NCBI RefSeq assembly: GCF_010820665.1 | Contig: NZ_JAAIKC010000016.1 | Coordinates: forward strand, 1 to 64,000 | Length of the DNA stretch: 64,000 nt | Direction: 5' to 3' | DNA from: Paenibacillus sp. SYP-B3998 | Lineage (GTDB): Bacteria; Bacillota; Bacilli; Paenibacillales; NBRC-103111 | In this document: in pieces, positions 29,393-38,912 of the stretch | How positions within the stretch are numbered: the stretch's first letter is position 1 | Layout of the letters: the number at the start of each line of letters is the position of its first letter | Position numbers and translations under genes: made by a program | The notes under the pieces: model-generated | Database searches by the model: none | Told to the model about the DNA's origin: nothing | What the model saw: only the letters and a program-made list of their open reading frames with translations

Positions 29393-31894
29393 ATGGGTAA
29401 AAGGATATACGGTATGCAGCAGCCAGTTAAGGATGCTGCGGCCGAAGTCGAAAAAAAATCTGTGATTTACTGGTTAATTATAGGACTCTTAGTGTTTTTT
29501 TTATTTTGGGCTCCATTTCAGAAAGGGCTTTTCAATGGAAACTCTTTTGATTTTGAACGACCTATCTATTCTTCTGTAATCTGGTCCTCCATTTTTTTAT
29601 TTATGTTATCCATTCATCTCTTCTTTATATGGAAGCTTCGAGACCATAGAGACACACTTTGTTTCTTAGTATTATTAATTCCTTTAACGTATCTTATATC
29701 GCTTATTCATGCCGCGTCGCAACATTATGCCGTGAATATGCTTTATATTCAAATGATTTATATAACTTTTTTTATTTTGGGATCGTTTTTAATGAGAAAT
29801 AAATTAGGTTACTCCATAATTTCTGGAACCCTGATGGCTTCGGGATACTTCATTGTTATTTTTGGATTATTGAATTGGTTTGGAAATGCAAGGTTTGCAG
29901 GTGCTTTGGTTGGATGGTTTACAGATATAAATGGAGTTTATAACCAAGCCGTTATGAATGATTCAAATGGAATCAGGTTAACCTCTGTTTTTCAATACGC
30001 AAACAGTTATGCGGCATACTTGATTGCAATTTTGTTGGCATCAACATTTTACGTTGTAAAATCACGAAAGTGGTATGCTATTGCGGTGCATGCATTCATG
30101 ATGTTGTTAGTTATCATTTCATTCTGGCTTACCTTATCCCGCGGAGCTATCGTTATATTACCAGCCGTGCTGCTAATCATTCTTGTCTTTCAAAATCTTC
30201 AAAAGCAGACCCTAATGTTAATTCATCTTGGACTCGCATTCATTGTTTCCTTGGTAATATTAGCTAAGATTACCGATATAGGGGTTCAACTGGAAAGTCA
30301 ATTTTCGCTTTCATTATCTTGGCAGGGATGGATCTGGTTGCTAGTAGCTTCGGCATCTTTTGCCATTCTTTCTGTGCTCATTCAACTGTTTCTTGCTCCG
30401 ATTCTTGACAAGAAGCTTCAACGGTTTGCCGGTCGCAAGTTCACAAACATTATCCTTCCTATGACCGCAATCATTTTAGGTCTCATTGGAGCTGTGTTGA
30501 TATTTAGCGACACGGGGTTCAAAAATCTGCTTCCTTCCAACATCCAAACAAGACTTCAAAGTATAAACTTCGCCCAGCATAGTGTTTTGGAGCGCGGAAC
30601 ATTCTACATGGATGCTATTAAGCTTTGGAAAGATTACCCTATATTAGGTGCAGGTGGAGGGGCATGGGCCGCACTTTATGAAAAATACCAAAATAACCCT
30701 TATGTAAGCCGTCAAGCACATAATTTCTTTTTGCAATACTTAGTTGAAGTGGGTATTTTAGGTGTTCTTGTTTTACTTGTTTTTATTGCTTCCATCTTGC
30801 TATTTTACATCAAAAGTTATTTCAAAGCTTCCCAGGAAAAACGAGATCAGTATTTTGTGTTTTTTATTTTCACGCTCTCATTACTCTCTCATAGTAGCAT
30901 CGACTTTGATCTAAGCTATGTTTATCTTGGCACCCTCCTATTTCTTTCTTTGGGAGGCATGTTGGCTTTTACGGAACCTGTTCCTATAAAACTAAAAACA
31001 GAAAATTGGGTGTTTCATAAAACGTATCCTGCGTTGATTCTATTACTTTCTATAGCATTGTTCTTTACTTCTGTCAGATTGTTAAGTTCTAATAGTTCAT
31101 TCGATACTTATCTAAAAATGATAGGGAAGAATCAAAACTATAATGAGATTGCTGTGCCATTAAATAGCGCTATTAAACTCAGTCCAAATCATCCAGATTA
31201 TATTATGGGTTTTTCTAGTGGTTCGATGTTTATTCCAGGCAAAGTTACGATACTAGATCAGCTTTATAGGCAAACGAAAGACGAGCAATTTTACTCGGAG
31301 TCGGAAAGTTTAATTCTATCATTAAAACAAAAAGAGCCTCATAATCGCCTATTGGTGATGGGGCAATTAACACACTTTCAAATGAAGGGGCAACTGGAGG
31401 AAGCCCTCACCCTTGTAAATTCCGAGCTTCCGAACTTTCCATGGCAAATTAGTTTATATGAAATGGGCATCTCTTTGGCAGCCGACTTAGGAATTCAAGC
31501 GAAAGCAGATGGTAAGGCACAAAATTCTAGTAAATACTGGAATAACGCACTGGAATTACATCAAACCGTGCTTAATCGAATGGAACTTCTTAAAAGCCTT
31601 CCTAAAGAACAAAACCAAGGACAACAATTTGGGGTTACCAAACAAATGTCCATTTCTTTGGGTGAGATTTATTTCATGCGTGGAGAGTTCCAGAATTCGA
31701 TTGCGTTTCTTAAACCGATTCTGACAGATCAATTGGACGATCAATTAAATCGCTTGGCAGCTCGCTATTATTTGGCTGCCCTAAACATGCAAAAGCAAAA
31801 TGATCAAGCTTTGTTTGAAAAGCTGGTTGCAAAAGACCCCACCGAGCAACAGCAAATCGAAGCTCTTATTTCGTCCGCAAATGTTAGCCGTTAA
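29393..31894 (+). CDS. O-antigen ligase-like polytopic membrane protein with TPR tail
   Basis: An 833-residue membrane protein. About twelve hydrophobic segments fill residues 25 to about 565. The Wzy/WaaL-type signature is present as LTLSRGAIVILP, followed by the long loop with GAGGGAWAALYEKY and AHNFFLQYLVEVGILG, which holds the conserved His. The region from about 580 to the end is helical and TPR-like (repeated pairs such as EFQNSIAFLKPILT). Family members transfer or polymerise lipid-linked sugars on the outer face of the membrane. In Gram-positive bacteria the substrate is usually unknown. No other glycan-assembly gene is nearby, so the role cannot be fixed from context. Confidence 0.85.
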   Translation: MGKRIYGMQQPVKDAAAEVEKKSVIYWLIIGLLVFFLFWAPFQKGLFNGNSFDFERPIYSSVIWSSIFLFMLSIHLFFIWKLRDHRDTLCFLVLLIPLTYLISLIHAASQHYAVNMLYIQMIYITFFILGSFLMRNKLGYSIISGTLMASGYFIVIFGLLNWFGNARFAGALVGWFTDINGVYNQAVMNDSNGIRLTSVFQYANSYAAYLIAILLASTFYVVKSRKWYAIAVHAFMMLLVIISFWLTLSRGAIVILPAVLLIILVFQNLQKQTLMLIHLGLAFIVSLVILAKITDIGVQLESQFSLSLSWQGWIWLLVASASFAILSVLIQLFLAPILDKKLQRFAGRKFTNIILPMTAIILGLIGAVLIFSDTGFKNLLPSNIQTRLQSINFAQHSVLERGTFYMDAIKLWKDYPILGAGGGAWAALYEKYQNNPYVSRQAHNFFLQYLVEVGILGVLVLLVFIASILLFYIKSYFKASQEKRDQYFVFFIFTLSLLSHSSIDFDLSYVYLGTLLFLSLGGMLAFTEPVPIKLKTENWVFHKTYPALILLLSIALFFTSVRLLSSNSSFDTYLKMIGKNQNYNEIAVPLNSAIKLSPNHPDYIMGFSSGSMFIPGKVTILDQLYRQTKDEQFYSESESLILSLKQKEPHNRLLVMGQLTHFQMKGQLEEALTLVNSELPNFPWQISLYEMGISLAADLGIQAKADGKAQNSSKYWNNALELHQTVLNRMELLKSLPKEQNQGQQFGVTKQMSISLGEIYFMRGEFQNSIAFLKPILTDQLDDQLNRLAARYYLAALNMQKQNDQALFEKLVAKDPTEQQQIEALISSANVSR

Positions 31895-32252
31895 ATCTCG
31901 ATACCCCTTTACTGATGGATCGGTCCAAGTGCTACTTATTGGGCTTAAGTTTGGGAAAACCGCGCTATCCCAAATACTGGAATTTGATCTCTATCTTTTA
32001 CTTACCTGACTTCTGTCTATGTTAGCACAACAAATCGCCCTTCGTATGCCGTGAAAGCATAGTAACGAAGAGCGATTTGTTCGTCTTCGAGTCACTAAAC
32101 TCCAAATTCTCGTATAAACCAAGTATTCTCGATAATTTCTCCGTTTAGAGGGGAAGTAGCACTAGCATTTCTCCCATTGCCTTTCCTTCTCTCTGTTTCA
32201 ATAAACGGGCTACCGCCGGGCCAAAGATAGCCAGATATATAATTCAGGCATG
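31895..32252. other. Intergenic region with a long hairpin
   Basis: An imperfect hairpin at 32029-32081 pairs AACAAATCGCCCTTCGT with ACGAAGAGCGATTTGTT. It may terminate the ligase transcript or the convergent RCC1 transcript, although the T run is broken. From about 32245 down to 32095 the minus strand can be read as a coding-like tail (YLWPGGSPFIE, then NTWFIREFGV and stop) without start or recognisable homology. It may be gene debris. Confidence 0.45.
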
Positions 32253-32900
32253 CTACTTCAATTCAATTACCGTGGGGAAGATTCTAAACTTATTCGTTAC
32301 GCCATCTCCAAGCTGCCCGTAAGTATCATCTCCCCAGGCATGAATAATTCCTTGGTCATCAATTGCAAATGAATGGTAAGATCCGGTATCAATTTTTATT
32401 ATTTTTGCATTGAGTTTATTTTTCACTGGAATTTTAGAATCTACCGTTGTTCCATTTCCTAGCTGACCATACTGATTCCATCCCCATACATAAACCTCAC
32501 CATTTTCAGTTAGAGCTACCGAGTGCTTAAAACCTGCTGAAACAAAATTTATATTCCCATTAAATCCATCAATTTTTACAGGTTCAGGTTTATTTTGGCT
32601 ATCTTTTAAACTACCATCTTTTTCATAAACATTACTACTCCCATCGCCAATTTGACCGTTTGAGTTATACCCCCAAGCCCAAATTCCCTCATCTCGAGTT
32701 AAAGCTAAAGAATGATTATTTCCTGCTGAAATACTTGTAACTCCACTTAAATTTCTAACGATAACTGGTATATTACTTTTTTTGGTGCTTCCATTGCCTA
32801 ATTGATTAAATTCATTTCGACCCCAAGACCATACTTTACCGTCTTTAGTTAAAGCTAAAGAATGGCTGCCTCCTGCTTCTACTGCTACAATATCATTCAA
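32253..32900 (-). pseudogene. RCC1-repeat (beta-propeller) protein, probably disrupted
   Basis: 215 codons encode four RCC1/regulator-of-chromosome-condensation repeats (SHSLALTKDGKVWSWGRNEF, NHSLALTRDEGIWAWGYNSN, KHSVALTENGEVYVWGWNQY, YHSFAIDDQGIIHAWGDDTY), each ending in GQ/NLGxG. A full propeller needs about seven. The only start is TTG at 32900 with no ribosome binding site and no signal peptide. It begins eight bases after the stop codon of a small gene that does have a signal peptide, so the two are probably halves of one secreted protein broken by a deletion or frameshift. Translational coupling of two real genes is the alternative. Confidence 0.6.
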
Positions 32901-32908
32901 TATAAAAC

Positions 32909-33121
32909 TTATTCAATCCCGTATTTATCATAAAGCTCCTTGATTAATTCATCTCTTTTTTCTTTTCCAACTAAAATCCTTGTTTCTTGTTGGTATCTTG
33001 TTGTAATGAGAGTTTTTGCTGCTTCTACTCTTATACTTTTTCCAAGAGGGGTAAATCCCACAATTATAAACACAATTGAGACTCCTACAATAATTTGTTT
33101 TAATGAGATACTAATTTTCAT
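32909..33121 (-). CDS. Small secreted or anchored protein preceding the RCC1 frame
   Basis: A 70-residue protein starting with ATG at 33121 behind AAAAGGGGG. Residues 1-34 form a signal peptide or anchor (ISLKQIIVGVSIVFIIVGF, then VEAA). The remaining 36 residues are charged and helical (VGKEKRDELIKELYDKYG). I do not recognise it. It is probably the N-terminal part of the disrupted RCC1 protein immediately downstream. Confidence 0.5.
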   Translation of the reverse strand: MKISISLKQIIVGVSIVFIIVGFTPLGKSIRVEAAKTLITTRYQQETRILVGKEKRDELIKELYDKYGIE

Positions 33122-33212
33122 TACTGACCCCCTTTTATAAATTAGACGAAACAGATCATACTTTGTTCCGCTATTCTGCACGTAGCTTTTTCACCATACA
33201 ACAAAATTAATA

Positions 33213-33239
33213 AGCGTTCACCCAATAGAGTGAACGCCT
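33213..33239 (-). terminator. Hairpin downstream of hcp
   Basis: GCGTTCAC and GTGAACGC pair around an eight-base loop, 36 bases after the hcp stop codon. On the minus strand it is followed by TTATTAATTTT. Confidence 0.65.
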
Positions 33240-33274
33240 TTACTTCAAAACGTATATACAACGCCATAATCAGA

Positions 33275-34567
33275 TTAGTGCAACGAAAGCATGGCCGCCA
33301 TGTCCTCTTGTGCATCGCCGATCAGTTTCAGGCCGAATTTCTCGACGAGTACGTTCATGACACCCTCATTAATGAACTCCGGCGCCTTCGGGCCGATGCG
33401 GATATCCTGGATTCCGAGGCTGAACAAGCCTAACAGAATGGCGACTGCCTTCTGCTCGAACCATGACAACACGATGCTCACTGGCAGTTCGTTGACACTG
33501 CAGCCAAAGGCGTCGGCAAGCGCCAGCGCGATTTTGACCGTGGAGCCGGAGTTGTTGCACTGGCCCAAATCGATGTATCGCGGGATACCGGTGTCAGCAA
33601 CCGTGCCGTAATCCACATCATTAAAGCGGAACTTGCCGCAGGACGTCGTCAGGATGATCGTGTCGTTCGGAAGCGATGTCGCCAGTTCGCGGTAATACTC
33701 GCCGCCCTTGCCCGGGGCGTCGCAGCCGGCGATGACGAAGAAACGCTTGATCAGGCCGTCTTTAACCGCTTGAATGATCTCTGGCGCAAGCCCGATGACG
33801 GTTTCGTGGTGGTAGCCGGTGGTCAGCACCTGCTCGGAGTCGATATTCGCCTCCGGCAGCTCGAGCGCCCGCTCGATCAGCGGCGAGAAATCCTCGTCGA
33901 CAATTTTCGCGACGTTCTCAAGCCCGGCTACCTCATAGGAGAAAAAGCGATCCGCATACGTGCCCTTGATCGGCATGACGCAGTTTGTCGTCGCTAGAAT
34001 CGCTCCCGGGAACTGCTCGAACAGCCGGCGTTGATCATACCAAGCTTTCCCGATGTTTCCTTTTAAATGTGCATATTGCTTCAGCTTCGGATACCCATGG
34101 GCTGGCAGCATTTCGGAGTGGGTATAGATATTGATGCCTTTGCCTTCCGTCTGCTTAAGCAGCTCTTCTAGCGCATACAGGTTGTGCCCCGTCACGACGA
34201 TGCACTTGCCCTCGATCTTATTCTGCGGTACCGTAACCGGCTGCGGAATACCGAAGTGCGTCGTATGCGCACGGTCGAGTACATCCATGATCCGCACCGC
34301 TGCATTGCCAACCTTCATGGCCATATCTAGGTGCTCCTGCAGATTGAAATTAGAGTTGGTTAATGTCAGATAAAGTGCTTCGTGCGTTATTTTATCCACT
34401 TCCGGGTCGGTGTAGCCAAGCTGTCTGGCGTGCGTCGCATAAGCGGCAATTCCCTTCAGTGCAAAGATGATCGTATCCTGCAGGCTTGCGATCGTCTCGT
34501 CTTTTCCGCACACCCCGATAACCTTGCAACCGCCGTCCGGCGTTTGTTCGCATTGGTAACAAAACAT
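33275..34567 (-). CDS. hcp: Hybrid cluster protein (hydroxylamine/NO reductase), short form
   Basis: A 430-residue cytoplasmic iron-sulfur protein. Family members reduce hydroxylamine or nitric oxide under nitrosative stress or anaerobiosis. The N-terminal cluster motif is C3-x2-C6-x7-C14-x5-C20, as in the class I/III proteins and not the enterobacterial type. The hybrid-cluster region is intact: TGHNLYALEELL, ATTNCVMP, GCDAPGKGGEYY, TTSCGKFRFNDVDYG, DLGQCNNSGS. At 430 residues it lacks the roughly 110-residue segment present in the 550-residue class I proteins, so it fits class III. The start at 34567 follows ACGGAGGA. The ATG 18 bases upstream lacks a binding site. It is monocistronic, behind an Fnr-like site. 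Confidence 0.95.
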   Translation of the reverse strand: MFCYQCEQTPDGGCKVIGVCGKDETIASLQDTIIFALKGIAAYATHARQLGYTDPEVDKITHEALYLTLTNSNFNLQEHLDMAMKVGNAAVRIMDVLDRAHTTHFGIPQPVTVPQNKIEGKCIVVTGHNLYALEELLKQTEGKGINIYTHSEMLPAHGYPKLKQYAHLKGNIGKAWYDQRRLFEQFPGAILATTNCVMPIKGTYADRFFSYEVAGLENVAKIVDEDFSPLIERALELPEANIDSEQVLTTGYHHETVIGLAPEIIQAVKDGLIKRFFVIAGCDAPGKGGEYYRELATSLPNDTIILTTSCGKFRFNDVDYGTVADTGIPRYIDLGQCNNSGSTVKIALALADAFGCSVNELPVSIVLSWFEQKAVAILLGLFSLGIQDIRIGPKAPEFINEGVMNVLVEKFGLKLIGDAQEDMAAMLSLH

Positions 34568-34638
34568 GATGCATCCTCCGTTCATGATTCGCTATGTCTC
34601 TTACAACGATTAGCTTATCAGAAGCGGGAGGAAGCTAC

Positions 34639-34654
34639 TGTGACGGAGGTCACA
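34639..34654. promoter_or_regulatory. Fnr/Crp-type operator upstream of hcp
   Basis: TGTGAC-GGAG-GTCACA is a perfect inverted repeat and matches the TGTGA-N6-TCACA form used by Bacillus Fnr (and by Crp). Its centre is 80 bases from the hcp start codon. Activation from -41.5 would put the transcription start near 34605. Confidence 0.75.
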
Positions 34655-34694
34655 TCGTTTCTGGCGAAATAGTGACAACAGAGCGCAATTGATA

Positions 34695-34737
34695 AAAAAA
34701 TAATGTCCCTTCCCTTATAAGGATAGGACATTATTTT
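34695..34737. terminator. Bidirectional terminator-like hairpin
   Basis: Arms AAAATAATGTCC and GGACATTATTTT flank a loop of about 17 bases, with an A run before and a T run after, so it can work in both directions. It separates the hcp promoter from the ABC transporter operon. Confidence 0.55.
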
Positions 34738-35033
34738 GCCAATGAGACTTTTCTCTGCATTTCAGCATTCATCACATAGGCTCGAACCTGAGTTCCCCGA
34801 CTTGATAATTCTACTGCTTGTCTCTCTAGTAAAACCTACTAAATAAATACCATAACTTGTGAATCAGGAGTCTTTTAAAGCATTCACCCCCTACTTCAAA
34901 ACTTATTTGTCACCCAAAATCATCATAACGTCTGTACTTCCTGCTTTCCGTGCGTCATGTATAAAGCGCCACTTCATGCCATCCTCTGAACAAGCATGAC
35001 CACGGCTAAACAGCCCTGTAACTTGCCAAACCG
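34738..35033. other. Intergenic region downstream of the Bce-type permease
   Basis: No complete gene. On the minus strand, a coding-like tail of about 45 codons ends at 34903 (it contains WQVTGLFSRGHACSEDGMKW and DVMMILGDK) and appears to run out of the permease 3' end in another frame. I do not recognise it and it may be debris. No clear permease terminator is seen. Confidence 0.35.
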
Positions 35034-36947
35034 CTACAACGCCAACCTCACAATACGGCGATAATAACCAACGGTGAGAACAGCAAAAACGAAATAGATG
35101 AGCGTGTATATCGCCATGGCAATAGCTGCTGGAAAGGTGATGTCTGACAACGTCAGCGCGGAGGCTGCTTTTACGGCGAAGATGGAATGGACAAGCCCTA
35201 TCGCCAGCGGAATCGCGAACACAAACAGCTGTTTACGGATAATGCCGCCCATCATCTCACGCTCCCCAAATCCGAGCTGCCGCAGAATCGTATAGCTTTT
35301 CCTCTCCTGCTCCGCCTCTGTCATCTGCTTGAAATACAGTATGCTGCCTGTCGCGATCAGGAAGATAAGACCGAGAAAACCTGCTATGAAAATGATCAGC
35401 CCGAATTTTTGGAGTGACTCTTTATAATACGCGTGGAAGTCCGGCCTGAACTCATCTGCCTTGACATATTTCGCATAGAAACCAGATGCCGCTGCACGCT
35501 CGCTCTTAGCTGCGATCTGGTAGGTATCAATGCGAATGGGTTCCTGTTCAGGGGAAGCAGGCATCTGCTCACGAATAGCATTTAGCGTCGCCTCCGGTAC
35601 GACCAGTTGACGACCGTTCACGTTGTAGTTCATCGTATGGCGATCAATACCTTTGGTCACATTGATGATGATGTGAACCCCGCTTGCTCCAAAATCAACC
35701 GCTTGCGGAAACAAAGCGGTGTCCTTCTCCTTGCTTAATGCTTTCCTCTGGCCTTTGTACCAGACGGCCTCACCTTGCCCCGGCATGACAATATCGGCAC
35801 CGCTCGCCTGTAGTTGTTCTGCTGCGAGCAACAATATGCTGTGTCCATCCTCCTTCCCTTTGCCGAAAGTGCCTGTCAGCCGAACCGCCTCAACTGGTTG
35901 ATGAATAAACGTAAATCCGGCCTTCTCCAGCTCTACACGAAATAACTTCGCATCATGTTCATTATTTTCAAAGATAAAATCGTATGGCAGCATGGCCCGG
36001 GACTCACTCTCGGCCGAATAATAGAGCGAATAAGCGATTGCCACCATTGTCAGTGTCATCGCAGACAGAACCGTAATCAGTGTGAGAGAATTCGCATTAG
36101 CTTTCATCCGATGCATGATCGGAGCCAGTGACAAACTGTTTTTCAGTCCGAGTTGTCCGTTCTTGCTCCTTCGAACCCGATAGAACAGCCAGCCAATCGT
36201 TACACGAAACAGCAGATAGGTTCCGAGTACGGTCGAAGCGAGAATGATCAGCATTTGCAGGAACAGATCCTGACCGGGCGCTTTGCTGGAGAGCAGATAG
36301 CCAATTGCGATCAGCACAATGCCGAGCAGCCCCATCATGGCGGACAAGAGTGCTCTCGGCTGTTTCGGATGATCACCCTCTCGATCCGCCTTGAAGAGTT
36401 CGAGCAGCGTAGTGCGGTAAACTTTGAACAGCATTTGTATCAATGTAAGGCCGATAAGTATGGCAAACACAATGGCGGTTTGAATGGCAGCTGAACAGGA
36501 GAATGAGAGGGTTATTACGCTTTCGATACCGATCAGTTTCATCAGAATGAGCAAAAAAAGCCGCGACACGAGCGCACCGCCGCCAATCCCGATTAGGAGC
36601 GCTCCTAACCCAAGGAGCACATTCTCGGTAATGAGCAACAGCCCCACTTCTCTGCGCGAAAGGCCCACCAGCTGATAGAGCCCGATTTCCCTGCTGCGCC
36701 GTTTCAGAAAAATGGTGTTCGCATAAATCATGAAAATGACCACAATTGCAAGCAGCAATGCCCCTGACACTTTAAACAACGAAGCAAATTGAACATCTCC
36801 AAATGTCGCTGCCATGATGGAAGAATCATTCTGCAACGTAGCAAACACGAAGTATAGGGTTGTACTAAAAATAAGCGCGAAAAAGTACAAATAGTAATGT
36901 TTAATATTTTTCCGCATGCTGCGGATGACCAACTCAAACAGTGTCAA
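35034..36947 (-). CDS. BceB-type ABC transporter permease (FtsX family)
   Basis: A 637-residue permease of peptide-antibiotic detoxification transporters. It shows the BceB layout: four N-terminal membrane segments, FtsX core, further segments, one large extracellular domain (about residues 310-520) and the last segments. Length and N-terminus ([20 protein letters not shown]) fit the family. TTG at 36947, with GGGGGTG upstream, gives that family start. GTG at 36956 is the alternative. It overlaps the ATPase gene by 14 bases, so the two are translated together. Such transporters remove antibiotics from lipid II-cycle intermediates and also act as the sensor for the partner kinase. Confidence 0.9.
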   Translation of the reverse strand: MTLFELVIRSMRKNIKHYYLYFFALIFSTTLYFVFATLQNDSSIMAATFGDVQFASLFKVSGALLLAIVVIFMIYANTIFLKRRSREIGLYQLVGLSRREVGLLLITENVLLGLGALLIGIGGGALVSRLFLLILMKLIGIESVITLSFSCSAAIQTAIVFAILIGLTLIQMLFKVYRTTLLELFKADREGDHPKQPRALLSAMMGLLGIVLIAIGYLLSSKAPGQDLFLQMLIILASTVLGTYLLFRVTIGWLFYRVRRSKNGQLGLKNSLSLAPIMHRMKANANSLTLITVLSAMTLTMVAIAYSLYYSAESESRAMLPYDFIFENNEHDAKLFRVELEKAGFTFIHQPVEAVRLTGTFGKGKEDGHSILLLAAEQLQASGADIVMPGQGEAVWYKGQRKALSKEKDTALFPQAVDFGASGVHIIINVTKGIDRHTMNYNVNGRQLVVPEATLNAIREQMPASPEQEPIRIDTYQIAAKSERAAASGFYAKYVKADEFRPDFHAYYKESLQKFGLIIFIAGFLGLIFLIATGSILYFKQMTEAEQERKSYTILRQLGFGEREMMGGIIRKQLFVFAIPLAIGLVHSIFAVKAASALTLSDITFPAAIAMAIYTLIYFVFAVLTVGYYRRIVRLAL

Positions 36948-37719
36948 CGTGGTCACCCCCGAGCACGGCCTGCACATTCATGATATCTTTGAAGAAGGCT
37001 TGCCGCGTCTTGGTGCCGCGATATAATTCGGAATACAGCATTCCGTCCTTCAAAAAAACGACGCGACTGCAATAGCTCGAGGCTACTGGATCATGCGTCA
37101 CCATCATAATGGTAAGGCTGCGCTGCCGATTAAGCCCCTCCATCATTCCGAGTAGCGAGGAAGCTGCCTTCGAATCTAGCGCGCCTGTCGGCTCATCCGC
37201 AAATACGATAGAAGGCCTGTGGATCAATGCGCGTGCCGCAGACGTCCGCTGCCGCTGACCGCCGGAAATTTCATGCGGATATTTATGGGCAATCTCCAAG
37301 ATGCCGAGATCTGCAGCAATGGCCTGAAATTCAACCTCCGCCGCTTTTTTCTTCATCTTGCCGAGAGAGATGGGCAGCAGAATGTTCTCTTTTACTGTCA
37401 ACGTGTCGAGCAAATTGTAATCCTGAAAGATGAAACCGAGCTTGTTGCGCCGGAAAATAGACAGTTCTGCGTTTTTCATATTCGAGATGTCCGCATCTTC
37501 GACGAATATTTTCCCTTCCGTCGCTTTATCAATTGTCGCCAGGACATTGATCAACGTCGACTTCCCCGATCCGGACGGCCCCATAATGCCGACAAATTCC
37601 CCTTCCACTACGCGTAGGTCGATGCCCCTCAGCACCTGCTGAACATTGCCCCTGACACCAAATGATTTACGGATTTGCTCAGCATGCAGCACGGTTTTTT
37701 GCCAATTGTTTTGATTCAT
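36934..37719 (-). CDS. BceA-type ABC transporter ATPase
   Basis: A 261-residue ATPase driving the permease encoded immediately after it. Walker [11 protein letters not shown]-loop FIFQDYNLL, signature ISGGQRQR (SGGQR form), Walker [13 protein letters not shown] and H-loop MMVTHDP are all intact. The start at 37719 follows GGGAGG by eight bases. Two upstream in-frame ATGs (37752 and 37725) have worse spacing. A candidate BceR operator lies 92 bases upstream. Close to LolD/MacB-type ATPases, but the context with a Bce kinase and regulator makes it a bacitracin/lantibiotic-type resistance ATPase. Confidence 0.92.
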   Translation of the reverse strand: MNQNNWQKTVLHAEQIRKSFGVRGNVQQVLRGIDLRVVEGEFVGIMGPSGSGKSTLINVLATIDKATEGKIFVEDADISNMKNAELSIFRRNKLGFIFQDYNLLDTLTVKENILLPISLGKMKKKAAEVEFQAIAADLGILEIAHKYPHEISGGQRQRTSAARALIHRPSIVFADEPTGALDSKAASSLLGMMEGLNRQRSLTIMMVTHDPVASSYCSRVVFLKDGMLYSELYRGTKTRQAFFKDIMNVQAVLGGDHVDTV

Positions 37720-37810
37720 CCCCATAGCCTCCCACTCTGATCTAACATTCATTTTAGAGAAAAAGGTCGTTCCCGTCGCTCACATCAGATGACAAGTAGG
37801 AGATTCTACG

Positions 37811-37824
37811 TGACAATGTTGTCA
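37811..37824. promoter_or_regulatory. Candidate BceR operator for the ABC operon
   Basis: TGACA-ATGT-TGTCA is a perfect inverted repeat and fits the TNACA-N4-TGTNA pattern bound by BceR-type regulators. It lies 92 bases upstream of the ATPase start. A TAAAAT -10-like box follows on the minus strand. Confidence 0.65.
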
Positions 37825-37877
37825 TATTGAATCGATTTTGTTCACATGGCCAGCCATGATTGTCCATTGCAGCATCG

Positions 37878-38900
37878 TCATGTCCGAACAGATTCGAACG
37901 CATTACGTACAGTGAAGGTCATCTCCATCTCCGTTCCTGCGTGCAGCCCCGACTGTACCGTCAAGGAAATCCCGATTTTGAACGCAACATTCCTGGCTAA
38001 ATAGAGCCCTAGTCCGGTTGCCGCATTTTGCAATCTACCGTTTCCCCCGGTAAATCCTTTGTCGAAAATACGCGGCAAGTCATGCGTGGCGATGCCCGGC
38101 CCTTCATCTTTAATCGTTATCCTGACATGACCATCAGGCGTGAGCGTCGTCGACAGAAGTATCATTCCGCCTTCTGGGCTATATTTGACCGCATTCGTCA
38201 ACAATTGCCGGATGATGAAACGGCACCATTTGCGGTCCGTCCTAACTAAAGCCTCTTCCCCGTCGAACTCGACGGCAATATTTTTCTCCACGCACCAAGA
38301 AGCCAGCTCGCGTACTTCCTGAGAAGCAAGCCGCTGAATCCCGGTCTGTTCCAGCACATAATCCGCCTCCAGCGACGGCAAACGTGAGATGTACAGTTGC
38401 TGGTCAATGAGCAAATGAATTCGCAGCCATTCAGATTCAATTTTGCACAACGCCGGATTGCCCTTGTTGGCATCGATCGTCAATTTCATCGCGGTCAGCG
38501 GCGTCTTCACTTCATGCACCCAGGCAGCAATATAGTCCTGTTCCACAGATTGGGCAACATGGCTATCTGAAAGTTTATGCCAATACCAGTGACCCGCTGC
38601 CCGCAAAAGCTGATTAGTTGCTTCTTCGTGATAAAAATAAGTAGGTGGCAATGTTTCAATCCAATCTTCCTCTATTTCTTCAGCCAGATCCGCTAGTAGA
38701 CGCGCATATTTCGTTTCTTTTCGGAAGCGCCACCCAAGAAAGGCTACCATAGCCAGAATTAGCAGCGAGTTTAAATACAGCATCGAGACAACTTGGATGG
38801 CAATGCCATTGTCGATCCAGATCAGCAAATCCACGAATAACAAGGAAAGCAGGTAGAAAACAATCCAGCTTTTCCTGTCATACAAATAACGGAGTAACAA
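37878..38900 (-). CDS. BceS-type intramembrane-sensing histidine kinase
   Basis: A 340-residue sensor kinase. Two membrane helices (about residues 13-30 and 38-58) are joined by only a few residues, so it has no extracellular sensor domain, which is the BceS signature. H-box WVHEVKTPLTA (His near 129), N-box LLTNAVKYSPEGG, G-boxes KDEGPGIA and GLGLYLA. The start is TTG at 38900 behind GAGGGG. It follows the regulator gene by 12 bases. It presumably receives the signal from the transporter permease and phosphorylates the regulator upstream. Confidence 0.93.
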   Translation of the reverse strand: MLLRYLYDRKSWIVFYLLSLLFVDLLIWIDNGIAIQVVSMLYLNSLLILAMVAFLGWRFRKETKYARLLADLAEEIEEDWIETLPPTYFYHEEATNQLLRAAGHWYWHKLSDSHVAQSVEQDYIAAWVHEVKTPLTAMKLTIDANKGNPALCKIESEWLRIHLLIDQQLYISRLPSLEADYVLEQTGIQRLASQEVRELASWCVEKNIAVEFDGEEALVRTDRKWCRFIIRQLLTNAVKYSPEGGMILLSTTLTPDGHVRITIKDEGPGIATHDLPRIFDKGFTGGNGRLQNAATGLGLYLARNVAFKIGISLTVQSGLHAGTEMEMTFTVRNAFESVRT

Positions 38901-38912
38901 GTCATTTCCCCC

